Assembly (NCBI GenBank): GCA_034769895.1
Contig: CM068374.1
Coordinates: forward strand, 355,928,302 to 355,992,301
Origin: Magicicada septendecula
Lineage: Eukaryota > Arthropoda > Insecta > Hemiptera > Cicadidae
DNA: 64,000 nt
Reading direction: 5' to 3'
Part shown: positions 24,807 through 36,280 of the stretch, piece by piece
Position numbering within the stretch: position 1 is the stretch's first letter
Layout of the letters: every line of letters begins with the position of its first letter
The notes under the pieces: generated by a model
Told to the model about the DNA's origin: nothing
The model's database searches: none
The model's input: only the letters and a program-made list of their open reading frames with translations
Program-made: the position numbers and the translations under genes

Positions 24807-25901
24807 GCTACACGTACTTACCTTTTTATAAATTAATAAATAGGTTTTGTTTATTTACTATGCATTTAGGCTCTGTAGACGCCATGTTGTTATCTGCCAA
24901 CCTAAAATTTCACTCGCCAGGGTTCAAATCAGCGAACGGGAAAATCAGAACTGGTTATTTGAATAATAACGATCATTTCTTAGTTCACTAAGCAATTAAA
25001 ATTTTATTGATCATTTCTTGTTTTTTATATCCCTTTCAATTCCAATAATTCTTAAAAAATTTTCACATATCAAAATGAAAATTATTCAGACAACAACTTA
25101 ATTTTTTCTTATATATAAATTTATATGTAAAATAATAACATCCTTAAAACTACCATCAAAATTTAGTTAACCCAAACCAGCGCTTCTTATTTTATCATTT
25201 TTATTATTTTTTATTCACGCTCGCATTCATACATATGCCCCATGCCCATTTGAGATCTCATTTTCTTTATTCAATGGTAAATAGCATACTCTAAAAGAAC
25301 ATAATTTTGAATTTGATATACCACTCTGGTTACTGATCTGGCTTACGAAAGAGTCCAATGTTCCATAGTACCTTCCATCACTCCGCACATATTCGTCGCA
25401 CCATCTTTTAGCTAAACTGTTACTTTAATTACTCACTGGATAATCATGTTCCGATTTAAATTATACATTCGGTTTTAAAATCACATTTTGTTTGAGTTGC
25501 GGGCCCGCATTTTCGTTGCGGAACCCTTTTTACAACCGGCCGGTTTTAAGCTGTATATGCGACTGAGGCAGATTTTACTGTGTTGAGTTCTTTGTTTTCT
25601 GCACACTGGGCGAGAGAAAGAATGTTTCGTACGTGTTTTTCAAGCTGTTCACAGCGTCACACCATGCGCGCGCGTACGCGCGAATACGCCCCCCTTGCTG
25701 ATAACTTTTACATTCCCAGACTCGTTAATTGCTTTTGTGCGACAGCAACATGTACGTACGGCTTGGCTTGGTACCGCACTGACTGCAAGGTGTTAAAAAA
25801 CTGTCAAAACGTTTATGATCAAAATGTTGTTCAGCTTGAGTGGCTACTATATTTTACAATTATTTAAGAAGAAATAAACCCCAATAGTTTGTCCCGTTAC
25901 A
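24807..25901 (-). repeat. 3' LTR of element 2 (1095 bp)
   Basis: Matches 30557-31629. On minus it begins tgtaacggg; its last two bases are GC instead of the CA implied by the partner LTR, presumably mutated. A G-run (complement of 25905-25909) immediately upstream on minus is the purine tract. Confidence 0.85.
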
Positions 25902-25910
25902 ATACCCCCT

Positions 25911-25950
25911 CAATGAGAGGTTTTATGCAGAAGCACAAAAACTCTCATTG
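25911..25950 (-). promoter_or_regulatory. Hairpin next to the purine tract, conserved with element 3
   Basis: caatgagag (25911-25919) pairs perfectly with ctctcattg (25942-25950). The inner part can extend the stem with one mismatch (ttttatgc with gcacaaaa) around an agaa loop. Element 3 has the same hairpin at 55580-55619 with a compensatory pair change. It is likely an RNA structure in the 3' part of the transcript; function unknown. Confidence 0.65.
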
Positions 25951-28900
25951 ACACATTCATACTCCCTAAAGGGATCAGCTAGGATGGATATGTCGCCACA
26001 ACCCCTGTATTGTTTATATAAAAGAATATAGATAACTTACCCTGGGTCCAGTGGCCGTGACCGCACCTGAATGACCTTACTGGACTTCTCTCTCGAGATC
26101 CCAACACCGCAAGGCCAGTCAGGCACTTGACGCTCCTGCTCTGACGCGCTGGCCAGCTCAGGACCGCCGCCACAGCATCACCAGACACTGAAACATCAAA
26201 TTAAAATATCAAATAGTGGCCTTGCATAATACCATATCCCTAACTGATCTGGTTCCCCATAGCTGTGTGCTGGTTTGTGTTAAGAAGCACTGGTTTTTTT
26301 TTTTTTTTTTACACCTATATGATTACAAGATTTATTATACAGACGTTCCATTCTCTTAGTTCACTCCCATTAACATTTATAGAATTTTCGATTCCAATCG
26401 ATAATAATTAATCCTTTCCCATTAACAAGAAGAAATATACTCTTATACTAATGCAATAACATGTCAAATAATTAATCAAATTCACCAAAAGCAACAAACA
26501 ATTTATCTATATATTGATTATATAGCACCAAATCACAAATTCAGTATTCCAAAATAATCTATCTATTCAAAATTCATTGATCAGTTTGCCTGATACTAAT
26601 ACTTCTTCAAAGCAAAATCATAATTATTATTTTTTTTTATGCTCAACACCATTATCAACATCATCTACTTAATATTTGATATTCATTTAACGTTACTACC
26701 CCCTGTAGTAACCACCTTCCACACACACTATGACCCCCCCTGGACTGTGGCGTCCAGTTGCTTCCACAAGGACTGAATTAGTGGAGGAATTTTGGCATCT
26801 CCTGTCCTTGCTTCGGCATTACATTTTTAAATTGCCAGATATCATCATATCTAAATGTTACATAGTTATACCCTTAAGGTGGGTCTATCACCTGTTTTGC
26901 TGTTCCTACTCGAACAAGGTGATAGCTGCTGTTCCATAGTTCCGGGGATTTCCCCTAAGTGGCCCCCCGTTAATTTCAATTTTCACCAATTTCATGGGCA
27001 ACCAACCATGGTCAGTGTTACAATTGCTGCCCACAGCTGGCTGTCGTCCAAAACCACGATTAGTGCTGGTAAGACAGTAATCGCCCGAAAAGGCGGGGAA
27101 ATCATCTTCATTAGCATGCTTATACTCTAACATCAATTATGCACTGTACGGTTAAGAATTATATCAAAGTTGTACAGTGTATGTATGCCGACTTCGGCCT
27201 CCGATGATGGCAACGTATTTGTGCGTTACTCATCAACCCATAACACTATCTACAGTGGCACATGCCCCCGTTAATTTCAATTTTCACCAATTTCATGGGC
27301 AACCAACCATGGTCAGTGTTACAATTGCTGCCCACAGCTGGCTGTCGTCCAAAACCACGATTAGTGCTGGTAAGACAGTAATCGCCCGAAAAGGCGGGGA
27401 AATCATCTTCATTAGCATGCTTACACTCTAACATCAATTATGCACTGTACGGTTAAGAATTATATCAAAGTTGTACAGTGTATGTATGCCGATTCGGCCT
27501 CCGATGATGGCAACGTATTTGTGCGTTACTCATCAACCCATAACACTATCTACAGTGGCACATGCCACCACTGCAATAGCCTAACTATATCTAAACTTAT
27601 GTCTTTCTACTTTTGCAGTCTCTACATTCCACAATTGCTTTACACTTGTAATTACACCAAACAACCCCCAAAATCATCCTTTAATCTTGTATAATAACAT
27701 AACATAACATAACAAACAAATAAACCTTAACCTTGAACATTAACATGGCTACATTTACATTAAACAAACAGTTCACATTTAAATAATTTATATAGGAATT
27801 TATAAACATTACTATTATCATTTCCATCAACTCTTTTATATCAAACTTTTAATTATTCATTATTGTACCATTTAATTCTATAAAAATTCAAATTTATTAT
27901 TAACATTCAGGTTACATCGCATTTCATTTCTTATTACCTTTCTACTATGAATTTTCTCTTTAACATTTCACTATCAATTAGTTTGGGTGACTCTCTATTA
28001 TTCACAATGATTTGCTTTATTTCTTATATTAGCACTTATACATGTATAACCTTACTCCCTTTCTCATTTCTAATAACCACTAACAGAATTACATAGGGTG
28101 ACACCCATCTCTCACTAATAACCCCATTCAGCACTAATTCCACTTATACCATTCTCCTCTTTTAATAAAATCGCTAATACCCTCTTTGTAACCAGGATGT
28201 GTGTACCCGACCTACCAACTCATTCCCTTATTGGTTCCTGACCCTTCCAGGTAACCCGTAACCCTCTTTAAATCATTCACCTCCCGCCATAACGCTTGTC
28301 GTTGATGACTCCTTACCACACCACCCGCTTTACAAAATTTCACCATCAACAAATATATTTACCATTTACATTACTCACCTTCTCTACATATATGCACTAT
28401 CTACTATGTCCCTACTATTACCCTGTTTCTGTAATATTTTCTTAAAAATTCTTATTTCATCTAACACCCACCAAAATTAACATTGACTAACTCAAATGCC
28501 TTATTTAAATACTCATTATTACCCAAACTCTATCTTCATAACATTTTACCTCATTATGATCATTGAAATTACCCTAGAAAATTCATCACTCACCTCCTAA
28601 TAATAATATACCTTAATTTGAACATATTATCTGTTTAATCATATACTAATCATTAGATAATCTAAATCTCATAAAATCATTTAACTTCATTATCAAACTT
28701 TCTTTTGTACAACATTAATTAATTAATCTCCAATTATTTAGAATTCCACAATTATTTAAAATTTCACCATTACTTTTCATCACTTATTTAGTCAAAAATT
28801 TTATAATAATTATTAAATCCATTAAACTATAACTTCCTATTGCATACATGGTTTACATAACATATAATACACAACATAATGTAATACACAAATACCTTGA

Positions 28901-29026
28901 CATTAACACACAAAATATAGAATCCAACTTATTATTTGTTATCATTGACCATAAATCAGTTCATAAGACAATCCATTTCAAAACCACACTGTTCACATCA
29001 TTAAATGTTCATAACCAATAAAACAC
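25951..29026 (-). other. Non-coding internal region of element 2
   Basis: About 3 kb between the ORF and the hairpin. A stretch at about 26040-26290 (with ctgatctggttcccc) is shared with element 3 at 55690-55960, so it is an ancestral part. The rest is AT-rich with no credible ORF apart from those in the duplicated block. Confidence 0.5.
26964..27567. repeat. Tandem duplication, 301-bp period, two copies
   Basis: gttaatttcaattttcacc starts at 26969 and again at 27270, and the similarity continues through catcaacccataacactatc at both ends. The copies differ at only a few positions. Each contains a minus-strand open stretch with the residues GFGRQPAVGSNC and HGWLPMKLVKIEINGG. I do not recognise it, and it is absent from element 3 as far as I can see. 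Confidence 0.85.
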
Positions 29027-30305
29027 TTATCCTCCATCATCATATAACCATCTAATCTTAGGTCTATACAAATTATTTATTATTGAATACAAAATATTAG
29101 TACTATCAATATAATACTCATTTAATTTTTTATATCTTTCCACAATGTCATTTGAATTAATAGGCTTATCCCATATTATTTCATCATGTAACATGTCATC
29201 ATAGAGTATGGTCCTGTCGCCCTTCGTATAATTTTTCATAATCAGGTAAATTAATAATTCATTGTTATCAACATCATCTCCTACTGATGCTATATCAGCT
29301 TCAATACAAGGTACGTATTCAATACAATTACCAGCTCTCTCTACATCTAACCTTTCTACAAATTCTTCATAATTTCTGTTTACCTTAAATAATTTTATCT
29401 CTATCTACCCACAACTCTCTCTCTAAATATCTCTCACCATAACACCAAGTCACACACTCTCTCTCTCTCTCTCAGTATATGCAGGGGACACTATAACTTT
29501 ATTATTGCACCACCTATCAGGTGCACAAAAAATCCAGGGGCGGCTATCTGCAGACCATGTATCTTCCAAATACGCTCGTGAAGCCTTTTCTTCACCCCCT
29601 ACTACTACATCACGGGAAAAATTTACCCCCTGCAACCCCTCTACCTGTAAATTCTCTCTATACTTTCTCTCTAATTCATCAACACTTTTTATCACTTCAT
29701 TATCAAATTCTACTCCCATTATAATTTTATCAGCACTCTCAGTATTCACACAATTATTTTCTAACACCATATTTTTACTTCTATTATCATAATTCTCACC
29801 ACTACTTACCTTGTCGTCTTTATTTTCATTTAATTTATTTTATTCTCTACTATTCTCTACCCCCATTTTACTCTCGTAATTTTCGTCTACTTTATTCTTT
29901 TGTCTATCAAACTTCTCATTAACTAGTGCTACTATTTTCTCTTTCATTTTATCGAAACGTGCATGCATTTCCTTCATCTGTTTTTGATAATTACAATTTT
30001 TTTTTAATTTCGTTTTTTACCTCATTAAATTTCTCATCAAGGTTATTAAATTTCTTATCAAAATTATCGAACTTCTCATTTTGTTCGTTAAATTTTACAT
30101 CAAGTTTATAAAACTTTGCATTTTGTTCATTAAAAAGCAATTTCATCATCTTTATCATATCGTTATCTTCAGCCTTTTTAATTGTGACTGGCGTTGAGTG
30201 AATTCATTCACTCATGATTTGCGATTCGGTCACGCTTAACTCGACATTGATCTGGCTTTCATTTACAATGTCAGTTAGGCTGACATTCTCGTTATAATCT
30301 GCCAT
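29027..30305 (-). pseudogene. Decayed coiled-coil Gag-like ORF of element 2
   Basis: This is the homologue of the intact 420-aa protein at 57655-58917: same length scale and the same C-terminal end (LYRPKIRWLYDDGG here, LYRPKIRLLFNDGG there). Shared internal motifs include LQGVNF/MQGVEF, VVGGEEK/VLGGEDK, CNNKVIVSPAY/CNNFMIGTPAY. The N-terminus begins MADYNENVSLTD, then an in-frame TGA follows after about 36 codons. Repeated K-F-x-x-L/F-D heptads predict a coiled coil, and a frameshift near a run of A around 30000 breaks the frame again. Confidence 0.75.
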
Positions 30306-30536
30306 CTCAAAATTTTATATATATTTCTTTTTCAATATATTATTATATATAACATATACTTATTACACAGACTTACTATCAAAAGGATATTCTATTTAAT
30401 CCGTCTTACTACTATCATACATGGTTACAACATAACCTTATTCTTGTATGTCTATTTTCACGTACCTCAGAACATTTTTTTATGTTATTTCAAATAACCA
30501 TTCTGCTCCTCCCAGTAGGCTTGTATTTATATAAAT

Positions 30537-30554
30537 GTCCCTGTTCGGGCGCCA
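30537..30554 (-). other. Primer-binding site, exact tRNA-Lys3 3' complement
   Basis: On minus, tggcgcccgaacagggac lies two bases inside the 5' LTR. All 18 bases equal the complement of the 3' end of the tRNA-Lys3 type (including CCA), a primer used by many retroelements. It fixes the orientation and the LTR boundary. Confidence 0.9.
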
Positions 30555-30556
30555 AT

Positions 30557-31629
30557 TGTACACGTACTTACCTTTTCATAAATTAATAAATAGGTTTTGT
30601 TTATTTACTATGCATTAGGCTCTGTAGACGCCATGTTGTTATCTGCCAACCTAAAATTTCACTCGCCAGGGTTCGAATCAGCGAACGGGAAAATCAGAAC
30701 TGGTTATTTGAATAATAACGATTATTTCTTAGTTTACTAAGCAATTAAAATTTTATTGATCATTTCTTGTTTTTTATATCCCTTTCAATTCCAATAATTC
30801 TTAAAAATTTTTCACATATCAAAATGAAAATTATTCAGACAACTTAATTTTTTCTTATATATAAATTTATATGTAAAATAATAACATCCTTAAAACTACC
30901 ATCAAAATTTAATTAACCCAAACCAGCGCTTCTTTTTTTATAATTTTTATTATTTTTATTCACGCTCGCATTCATACATATGCCCCATGCCCATTTGAGA
31001 TCTCATTTTCTTTATTCAATGGTAAATAGCGTACTCTAAAAGAACATAATTTTGAATTTGATATACCACTCTGGTTACTGATCTGGCTTACGAAAGAGTC
31101 CAATGTTCCATAGTACCTTCCATCACTCCGCACATATTCGTCGCACCATCTTTTAGCTAAACTGTTACTTTAATTATTTAATTACTCACTGGATAATCAT
31201 GTTCCGATTTAAATTATACATTCGGTTTTAAAATCACATTTTGTTTGAGTTGCGGGCCCGCATTTTCGTTGCGGAACCCTTTTTACAACCGGCCGGTTTT
31301 AAGCTGTATATGCGACTGAGGCGGATTTTACTGTGTTGAGTTCTGTTTTCTGCACACTGGGCGAGAGAAAGAATGTTTCGCACAGTGTCACACCATGCGC
31401 GCGTACGCGCGAATACGCCCCCCTTGCTGATAACTTTTACATTCCCAGACTCGTTAATTGCTTTTGTGCGACAGCGACGCGTAGGTACGGCTTGGCTTGG
31501 TACCGCACTGACTGCAAGGTGTTAAAAAACTGTCAAACGTGTATGATCAAAATGTTGTTCAGCTTGAGTGGCTACTATATTTTACAATTATTTAAGAAGA
31601 AATAAACCCCAATAGTTTGTCCCGTTACA
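30557..31629 (-). repeat. 5' LTR of element 2 (1073 bp)
   Basis: It ends TG..CA in element sense (tgtaacggg ... gtgtaca). It shares the GC-rich block with gcgggcccgcat and ccggccggtttt with the 3' LTR and differs from it by short indels such as the one near 31175. Confidence 0.87.
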
Positions 31630-31933
31630 ATACTATAATTTACAACAATATGATTACAAGTATTATCCAATTTTACGTGTTAGATAGATTTTCTATAAAC
31701 ATTGTGTTTATAACAGTATGTAAACTATCTGATGTAAGGTCGTAAAGTTCTACAGTTATTACAGTTTAAATTACTATATGTAATGATATTTGTAATTAAT
31801 TATAAAAGCAATAATCAACAATTAGATATTAGATTGGTACAGAAAACGTTTGTATATATACCAGTCACATACACAAACACGTGTACACAAATAATTGTTC
31901 TATTGTGTCTGACATTTATTTTGTATTCATACA

Positions 31934-31976
31934 GAGGTCCTGAAGATGACAATAAACATTGTAGAAACATCGACAG
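31934..31976 (+). ncRNA. Hammerhead-ribozyme-like motif (right arm)
   Basis: ctgaaga, then tg, then acaat-aaac-attgt as stem II, then agaaac. The core is CUGANGA + GAAA but stem II is not flush on either side, so this looks partly decayed. It is the inverted partner of the motif at 24355-24392. Confidence 0.45.
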
Positions 31977-32044
31977 AAATAAGTTAAAAAAAATTTGTGT
32001 TTATATTTTTGACTGATCCTCACAAACCCTTCACTGAAAAATTC

Positions 32045-32395
32045 ACATAATTACAAATTGTTTTCTAATTTTTTATTGCCTTTAGTACAAAGCATATTTT
32101 AAAATAACAAATAACTTGATATTATTAAAAATATGTTTGTTTTTAAATTGTTATAATAATTAATCAGAATTAATCAACCAGAGATTTGATTAATCACAAT
32201 CAATGAGAGTTAATCAACTGGATGATCAAAAAGAAAACAACTGTGAATTCAAGACTACTTATGTAGTATAATATAGAGTTATTTATATTAACTCCTGGCT
32301 AAGAACTTCAGGGAGACTTAGCCTCCCATACCCCTAAGAATTGCCTGTACATATAAAAAAACATGAAAATAGAAGATGTGAGTTTCAGTGGCGGC
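32045..32395. other. Intron sequence, nothing recognised
   Basis: AT-rich, with no ORF or repeat that I recognise. Confidence 0.4.
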
Positions 32396-34569
32396 TCGTA
32401 GTTCTGGCATTTGGGGGTTCGATGTCTGAATGTTTTTACTAAGATAAGAGCAATTATCCCATTCCAAATAACACACGGAGTGGGTCACAACATGAAGACA
32501 TTGACAACTTTTAGTAGACCTAGGCCTAATATTAAGTTGTGTTTATGCTATTTGTAAATTATTCTAAAAATATATAGTTAAAAAAAAGGATAGTTAAATA
32601 TTTCAGTTTAATATTTAAGATGGGAAGCTGGCTACCGAGTTCCTTAATTTTGTATTTATCTTTAATAGAGAGAGAAGAAAAATTTGTTTTTAAAATAGAC
32701 TGAACACTATTCATTTTACCAAATCAGTGAACTAACACAAAAAAGAGAAATACTCACAACACTTAACACACAAAAGTACTAGCAAACACTTTGAAGATGT
32801 AACTGTAAATAATTTGAAACTTACCCACATAAATATTACTTACCAAAACAGAAGACTCCAGATTCTTTTATAGGTCGCCACCACATTTGAACTAAGGAAA
32901 AAATGTGGAAACCTTTTCTTATGCTCTACCCAAATGATAAAATTTCGATTATTTATTCCCTGATTTCAGAAGATTCTCACAGGTTCATTAGATGAGGTTG
33001 ATTGCACAGAAAATAGGAAATAGTTAATGGCGAAATAACTCTCTAACACATGTTTATGTTAAACAGATCTCATTTTATTTAAGTTCAATATTTAAATCTT
33101 TCTTACTTTTTATATGTTTTTTCGACTAATCTCCACTCTGTAAAATTTCCTTATACTACTCTATATCTACAAACCAGTACTTCTACTTTTAATTTTTTTC
33201 CCTTATTTCCTCACACACACTCTCACGCTCTTTACATTTCTCTTTCACCCCCTATTTACTTATTGAGCTCATTAACTTAAATAATCAAAAACCTTTTGGC
33301 CGACTTATTCATTGTACTTAACTGCCCTCACTATCCATCCATATTGTTCCACCGTCTTGTGTAGTTCACTTTCACTTACACCACCTCACAACAAAATTTT
33401 CTTATTTATGCAGATTAACGTATTAGTCTGAAGTATCTATCTTTTCCTTCGTTTTAAACTTCTTCACACACTTTAATGAGTTTCGGTAGGCTTCCACTAC
33501 TATAATTGCTTCAGCCTACCGAAATTTCTGAGGCTACCGTTATGATGCTGGAACTGGTTGAAATTGTCTCGTCGACTGCTTGATGAATAGTTCCGAACTG
33601 CGTGATGAATTGCTTCGAACTGGGCAAGCTGTGGCTCACGTGGTTGTATACTGTACGGTCTTTTCATGCCCTGGACACGTGATTCCTCTGGCTCCCCTCA
33701 CTACCCCTGGTCTAAATACATAGAAACGTCTAGAACCCAGAACTGCGTTGTAATATTAAAAGCACGTGTTTCGCTCATGCTATCATCGTGACATCAAACT
33801 AATTAATAAAAACTTGTTACCTTATATGGTTAGGTCTGGTTTATCACTGGAGTGATACAGTTAAAAATAGCTGTTGACTCACCTACACGTGGTTCCAATT
33901 CCCAACTCGTAACTTGTACAGGCTGTCACCGAACATTAGATAGTTGGGTTTATGTTAAAAATACTTAAAAAATGGTTTTACATATTTTGCCCCGTTACGA
34001 AGGTTATACATGGTTCGATCAGCTTAACATTAATATAATTATTTAATGACTACATTCATTAATATAATTATTTAATGACTACATTAAACACACTTTATTT
34101 TTGTAATACAATTACTTCACTATTTTCTTTGATTTTAAGACTTTACTGCACACATTTTCATTGAATTCTAAATGAAATAGAGACATCTGACACAAAACTG
34201 AAGGTAAACGGACAAATCATGTAGTAATCTAATCATAATAATGCCGAATGGCGGTATTATGAAAATGTTAAAATTTTGGGGCAGTGTGGGTCAGCCCTTG
34301 TTGGAACTATTCGTGTCTGTCGCTAAACACAAATTTTAGCGTAATGTAATTTTGCGTATACTGATTTCCCCCTCCAAAGCTATCTACACAGTGTAGGAGG
34401 TGCTGAGAGCTACTTTGAACCTCAAGCAATAGAAGTGAGCAGTTCGCCTATAATGCGACTCCATTACTGTTCAGTCAACAAGATTAAAACATTTTACTTG
34501 CCTCTAGAAACGGTTAAGACTATAAAATAGGTTAATTACCTTCTGTCAACGTTTCTCAGAATCCTACAG

Positions 34570-34614
34570 GGATTACTCGAGTTTCGACACCAATGGTGTC
34601 ATCATCAGATCCAA
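34570..34614 (-). ncRNA. Hammerhead ribozyme motif, good match
   Basis: Read on minus: ggat (stem I), ctgatga core, one T, gacacc-att-ggtgtc (6-bp stem II), gaa, then actcgagt, an 8-nt palindrome in the stem III position. H17 (A) and atcc complete stem I. A palindromic stem III would favour a dimeric fold, as described for PLE hammerheads. Confidence 0.65.
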
Positions 34615-34850
34615 TATGATTAAGGTTAAAACATTAATCGATGTATATTCATCTCGTCAAATATTAAAAATTACAGTTTTACCGTGGGGGCGTTCCTGTG
34701 CAGGTTCGTTACGGCCGCGTGTTGCTTTTATTTCGTTATTTTGTTTTAATATGTGTTATTTATTATTTTGTACAATGTACGTGTTGTTTTTAATTTTTAA
34801 TATTTGACGAGATGAATATACATCGATTAATGTTTTAACCTTAATTATAT

Positions 34851-34895
34851 TGGATCTGATGATGACACCATTGGTGTCGAAACTCGAGTATCCCT
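34851..34895 (+). ncRNA. Hammerhead ribozyme motif, inverted partner
   Basis: The same core, stem II and actcgagt palindrome as in 34570-34614. It lacks one A after the palindrome (gagtatcc instead of gagtaatcc), which shortens the cleavage-site/stem I junction and may impair cleavage. Confidence 0.6.
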
Positions 34896-35368
34896 ATAGG
34901 ATTCTGAGAAACATTGACAGAAGGTAATTAACCTATTTTATAGTCAACAAGATTAATCTTGCAAATCGTGTTATTTAAATATGAAACCATTATCTCAACA
35001 AATCCTTAAACATATTTAAATTATTTAGGGGGGTTCACTGAACCATTGAACCTTATGGACGAGCCGCCACTGGTTAGTTGTGAAACAGTGTATGAGCAAT
35101 TTTTGTTCAACAGAGTTTACGTATTTTAATAATAACTACACAGTTAGAACATGTTCAAAGCTGTAACGAGGTTACTATTTCTCGTGATAAGTGTAAGAAC
35201 ATTAAAAAAAGTGTTTTTGATTCTCTCAAACAAAATAGCAGTTAATTAAAAATAATTAGTTACATATAATTAGTTTTTAAAATAATTAAAATGCTGTCGG
35301 GTTAGCTGTCATGTCAGTAAAGTAATTATCAGTTATAATGTTTACAGCTGTTAAATATGGGGTTACAG

Positions 35369-35425
35369 GTATTGACAGTCGCGTATAATACTCAGCAAGG
35401 CGGCAGTGAAGGCATACAACTACAG
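35369..35425 (+). CDS. Host gene internal exon B (19 codons, phase 0-0)
   Basis: Acceptor ggttacag and donor cag|gtatgt enclose VLTVAYNTQQGGSEGIQLQ. An alternative acceptor (tttacag) 21 bp upstream at 35341-35347 would start the exon at 35348 and add seven in-frame residues (LLNMGLQ); I cannot decide between them. The Q/G/S-rich content and phase 0 at both ends continue exon A and lead into the exon at 38600. Confidence 0.62.
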
Positions 35426-36280
35426 GTATGTAGAAAATTTATTGCATAATATTTGTATATAAAGTTAAGTATGTACTGCAGTTATAAGTTTGATGTTTTG
35501 TTAGGTTTAATGTATGATTATTGTTTGATAATAATAAAGCAAAAATATGCTGGATTTGCCATAATTTCATAACTTGGAAATCCTTGATAACAGTGCCTGA
35601 TTGGTAGTCACAAGAAAGGCTGAACTAAGTTTAAAAAAGTTTTAATATTATTCTCTGTATCAGGTGATAATAACACTTATTTAGAATGTATAAATAATGT
35701 CAATAACAATTTAGCAATGTAACAATAATAATCATTAAAGGTAGTGTCAAGATTTTTTGAATTTTGTACAGTCGATTTACTTTCAATAACAGTGTAAACT
35801 TATGTTATCGTAATTCCAATTCATATGCTTTTGGATATTATGATGGAATGATTCTAGTAATGTAAGCAAATATCTGGTGGTGTGTGGGTTATTGGACATG
35901 GGTTTTAAAGTCATAATAAAACCGTCTTGGATACGATAATTTGTGGGGATAATAACAGTGTAATCTGTTACATTAATGGCACTGTAATATTTTTTAAATT
36001 ATTGTGAAAGTTCACCATACAGTGGACAGTGTCATATCGGGATAAGGTACTTTTCACTGATAAAATATTGTTGTGAGGATAACTATGGAGTATTTTTATA
36101 TTCAATAACAAACATGTTAAACTATTTGTATCATATATATGTTGCAGAAAACTCAATAAATTCAAAATTTTGTTTCCTAAAATATTGTGTAAGTTACATT
36201 CTAAGACATTATTACCAACAACATAATTAGCAACATATAGAAAAAAAGTTGAAAGTTTTGTCTTAAATAACAGTATGTAT
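35426..36280. other. Intron sequence, nothing recognised
   Basis: AT-rich. A 65-aa minus-strand frame at 35968-36165 has no recognisable feature. Confidence 0.45.

Larger units (their letters stand above)
24807..31629 (-). mobile_element. LTR retroelement 2, pol-less, degenerate
   Basis: The target duplication atac flanks it at 24803-24806 and 31630-31633. LTRs at 24807-25901 (3') and 30557-31629 (5') differ by a few indels, so it is older than the 4.8-kb array. On minus, the order is 5' LTR, primer site, a decayed coiled-coil ORF (29027-30305), a long non-coding part with a 301-bp tandem duplication, then a hairpin and purine tract before the 3' LTR. Protein and 3' internal sequence match the intact element at 54307-60358, making the two one family. 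No protease, RT or integrase remnant is visible in 4.65 kb of internal sequence. Confidence 0.85.
24283..32044. mobile_element. Palindromic hammerhead-bearing element split by an LTR element
   Basis: The left arm (24283 to about 24440) and right arm (about 31890-32044) are reverse complements: gaatttttcagtgaagg pairs with ccttcactgaaaaattc, and the similarity continues through the hammerhead-like motifs. Between the arms, 24600-24735 and 31765-31880 are direct copies of each other. The LTR element 24807-31629 sits in the middle with its own target duplication, so the original element was about 0.94 kb. Structure and ribozyme motif suggest terminal repeats of a PLE-type retroelement, but no coding part remains. 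Confidence 0.65.
34487..34941. mobile_element. Fold-back element with a hammerhead motif in each arm
   Basis: Exact 14-bp direct repeats (agtcaacaagatta) flank it at 34473-34486 and 34942-34955. Arms at about 34518-34676 and 34787-34941 are near-perfect reverse complements. There is no coding capacity beyond a meaningless 63-aa frame. A long direct target repeat plus ribozyme motifs in inverted arms point to reverse-transcription-based insertion, as in PLEs, but the mobilising element is not identifiable. Confidence 0.7.
32396..35072. mobile_element. hAT-like non-autonomous element (2.68 kb)
   Basis: The ends are cagtggcggctcgta and its inverted match (gacgagccgccactg), a hAT-type CAGTGGCG terminus. 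Flanking 8-mers gtgagttt (32388-32395) and gttagttg (35073-35080) agree at 6 of 8 positions, consistent with a mutated hAT target duplication. No transposase ORF remains. The interior holds the hammerhead fold-back at 34487-34941 and a GC-richer segment at about 33480-33960 of unknown origin. Confidence 0.6.

Noticed and set aside
30537-30554. Lentivirus or retrovirus because of the tRNA-Lys3 primer site
   Set aside because: No pol or env is present and many insect LTR elements use tRNA-Lys. The site only shows reverse-transcription priming.
33480-33990. Second solo LTR inside the hAT-like element (ends near ccccgttac)
   Set aside because: I could not find a matching TG..CA partner or a target duplication.
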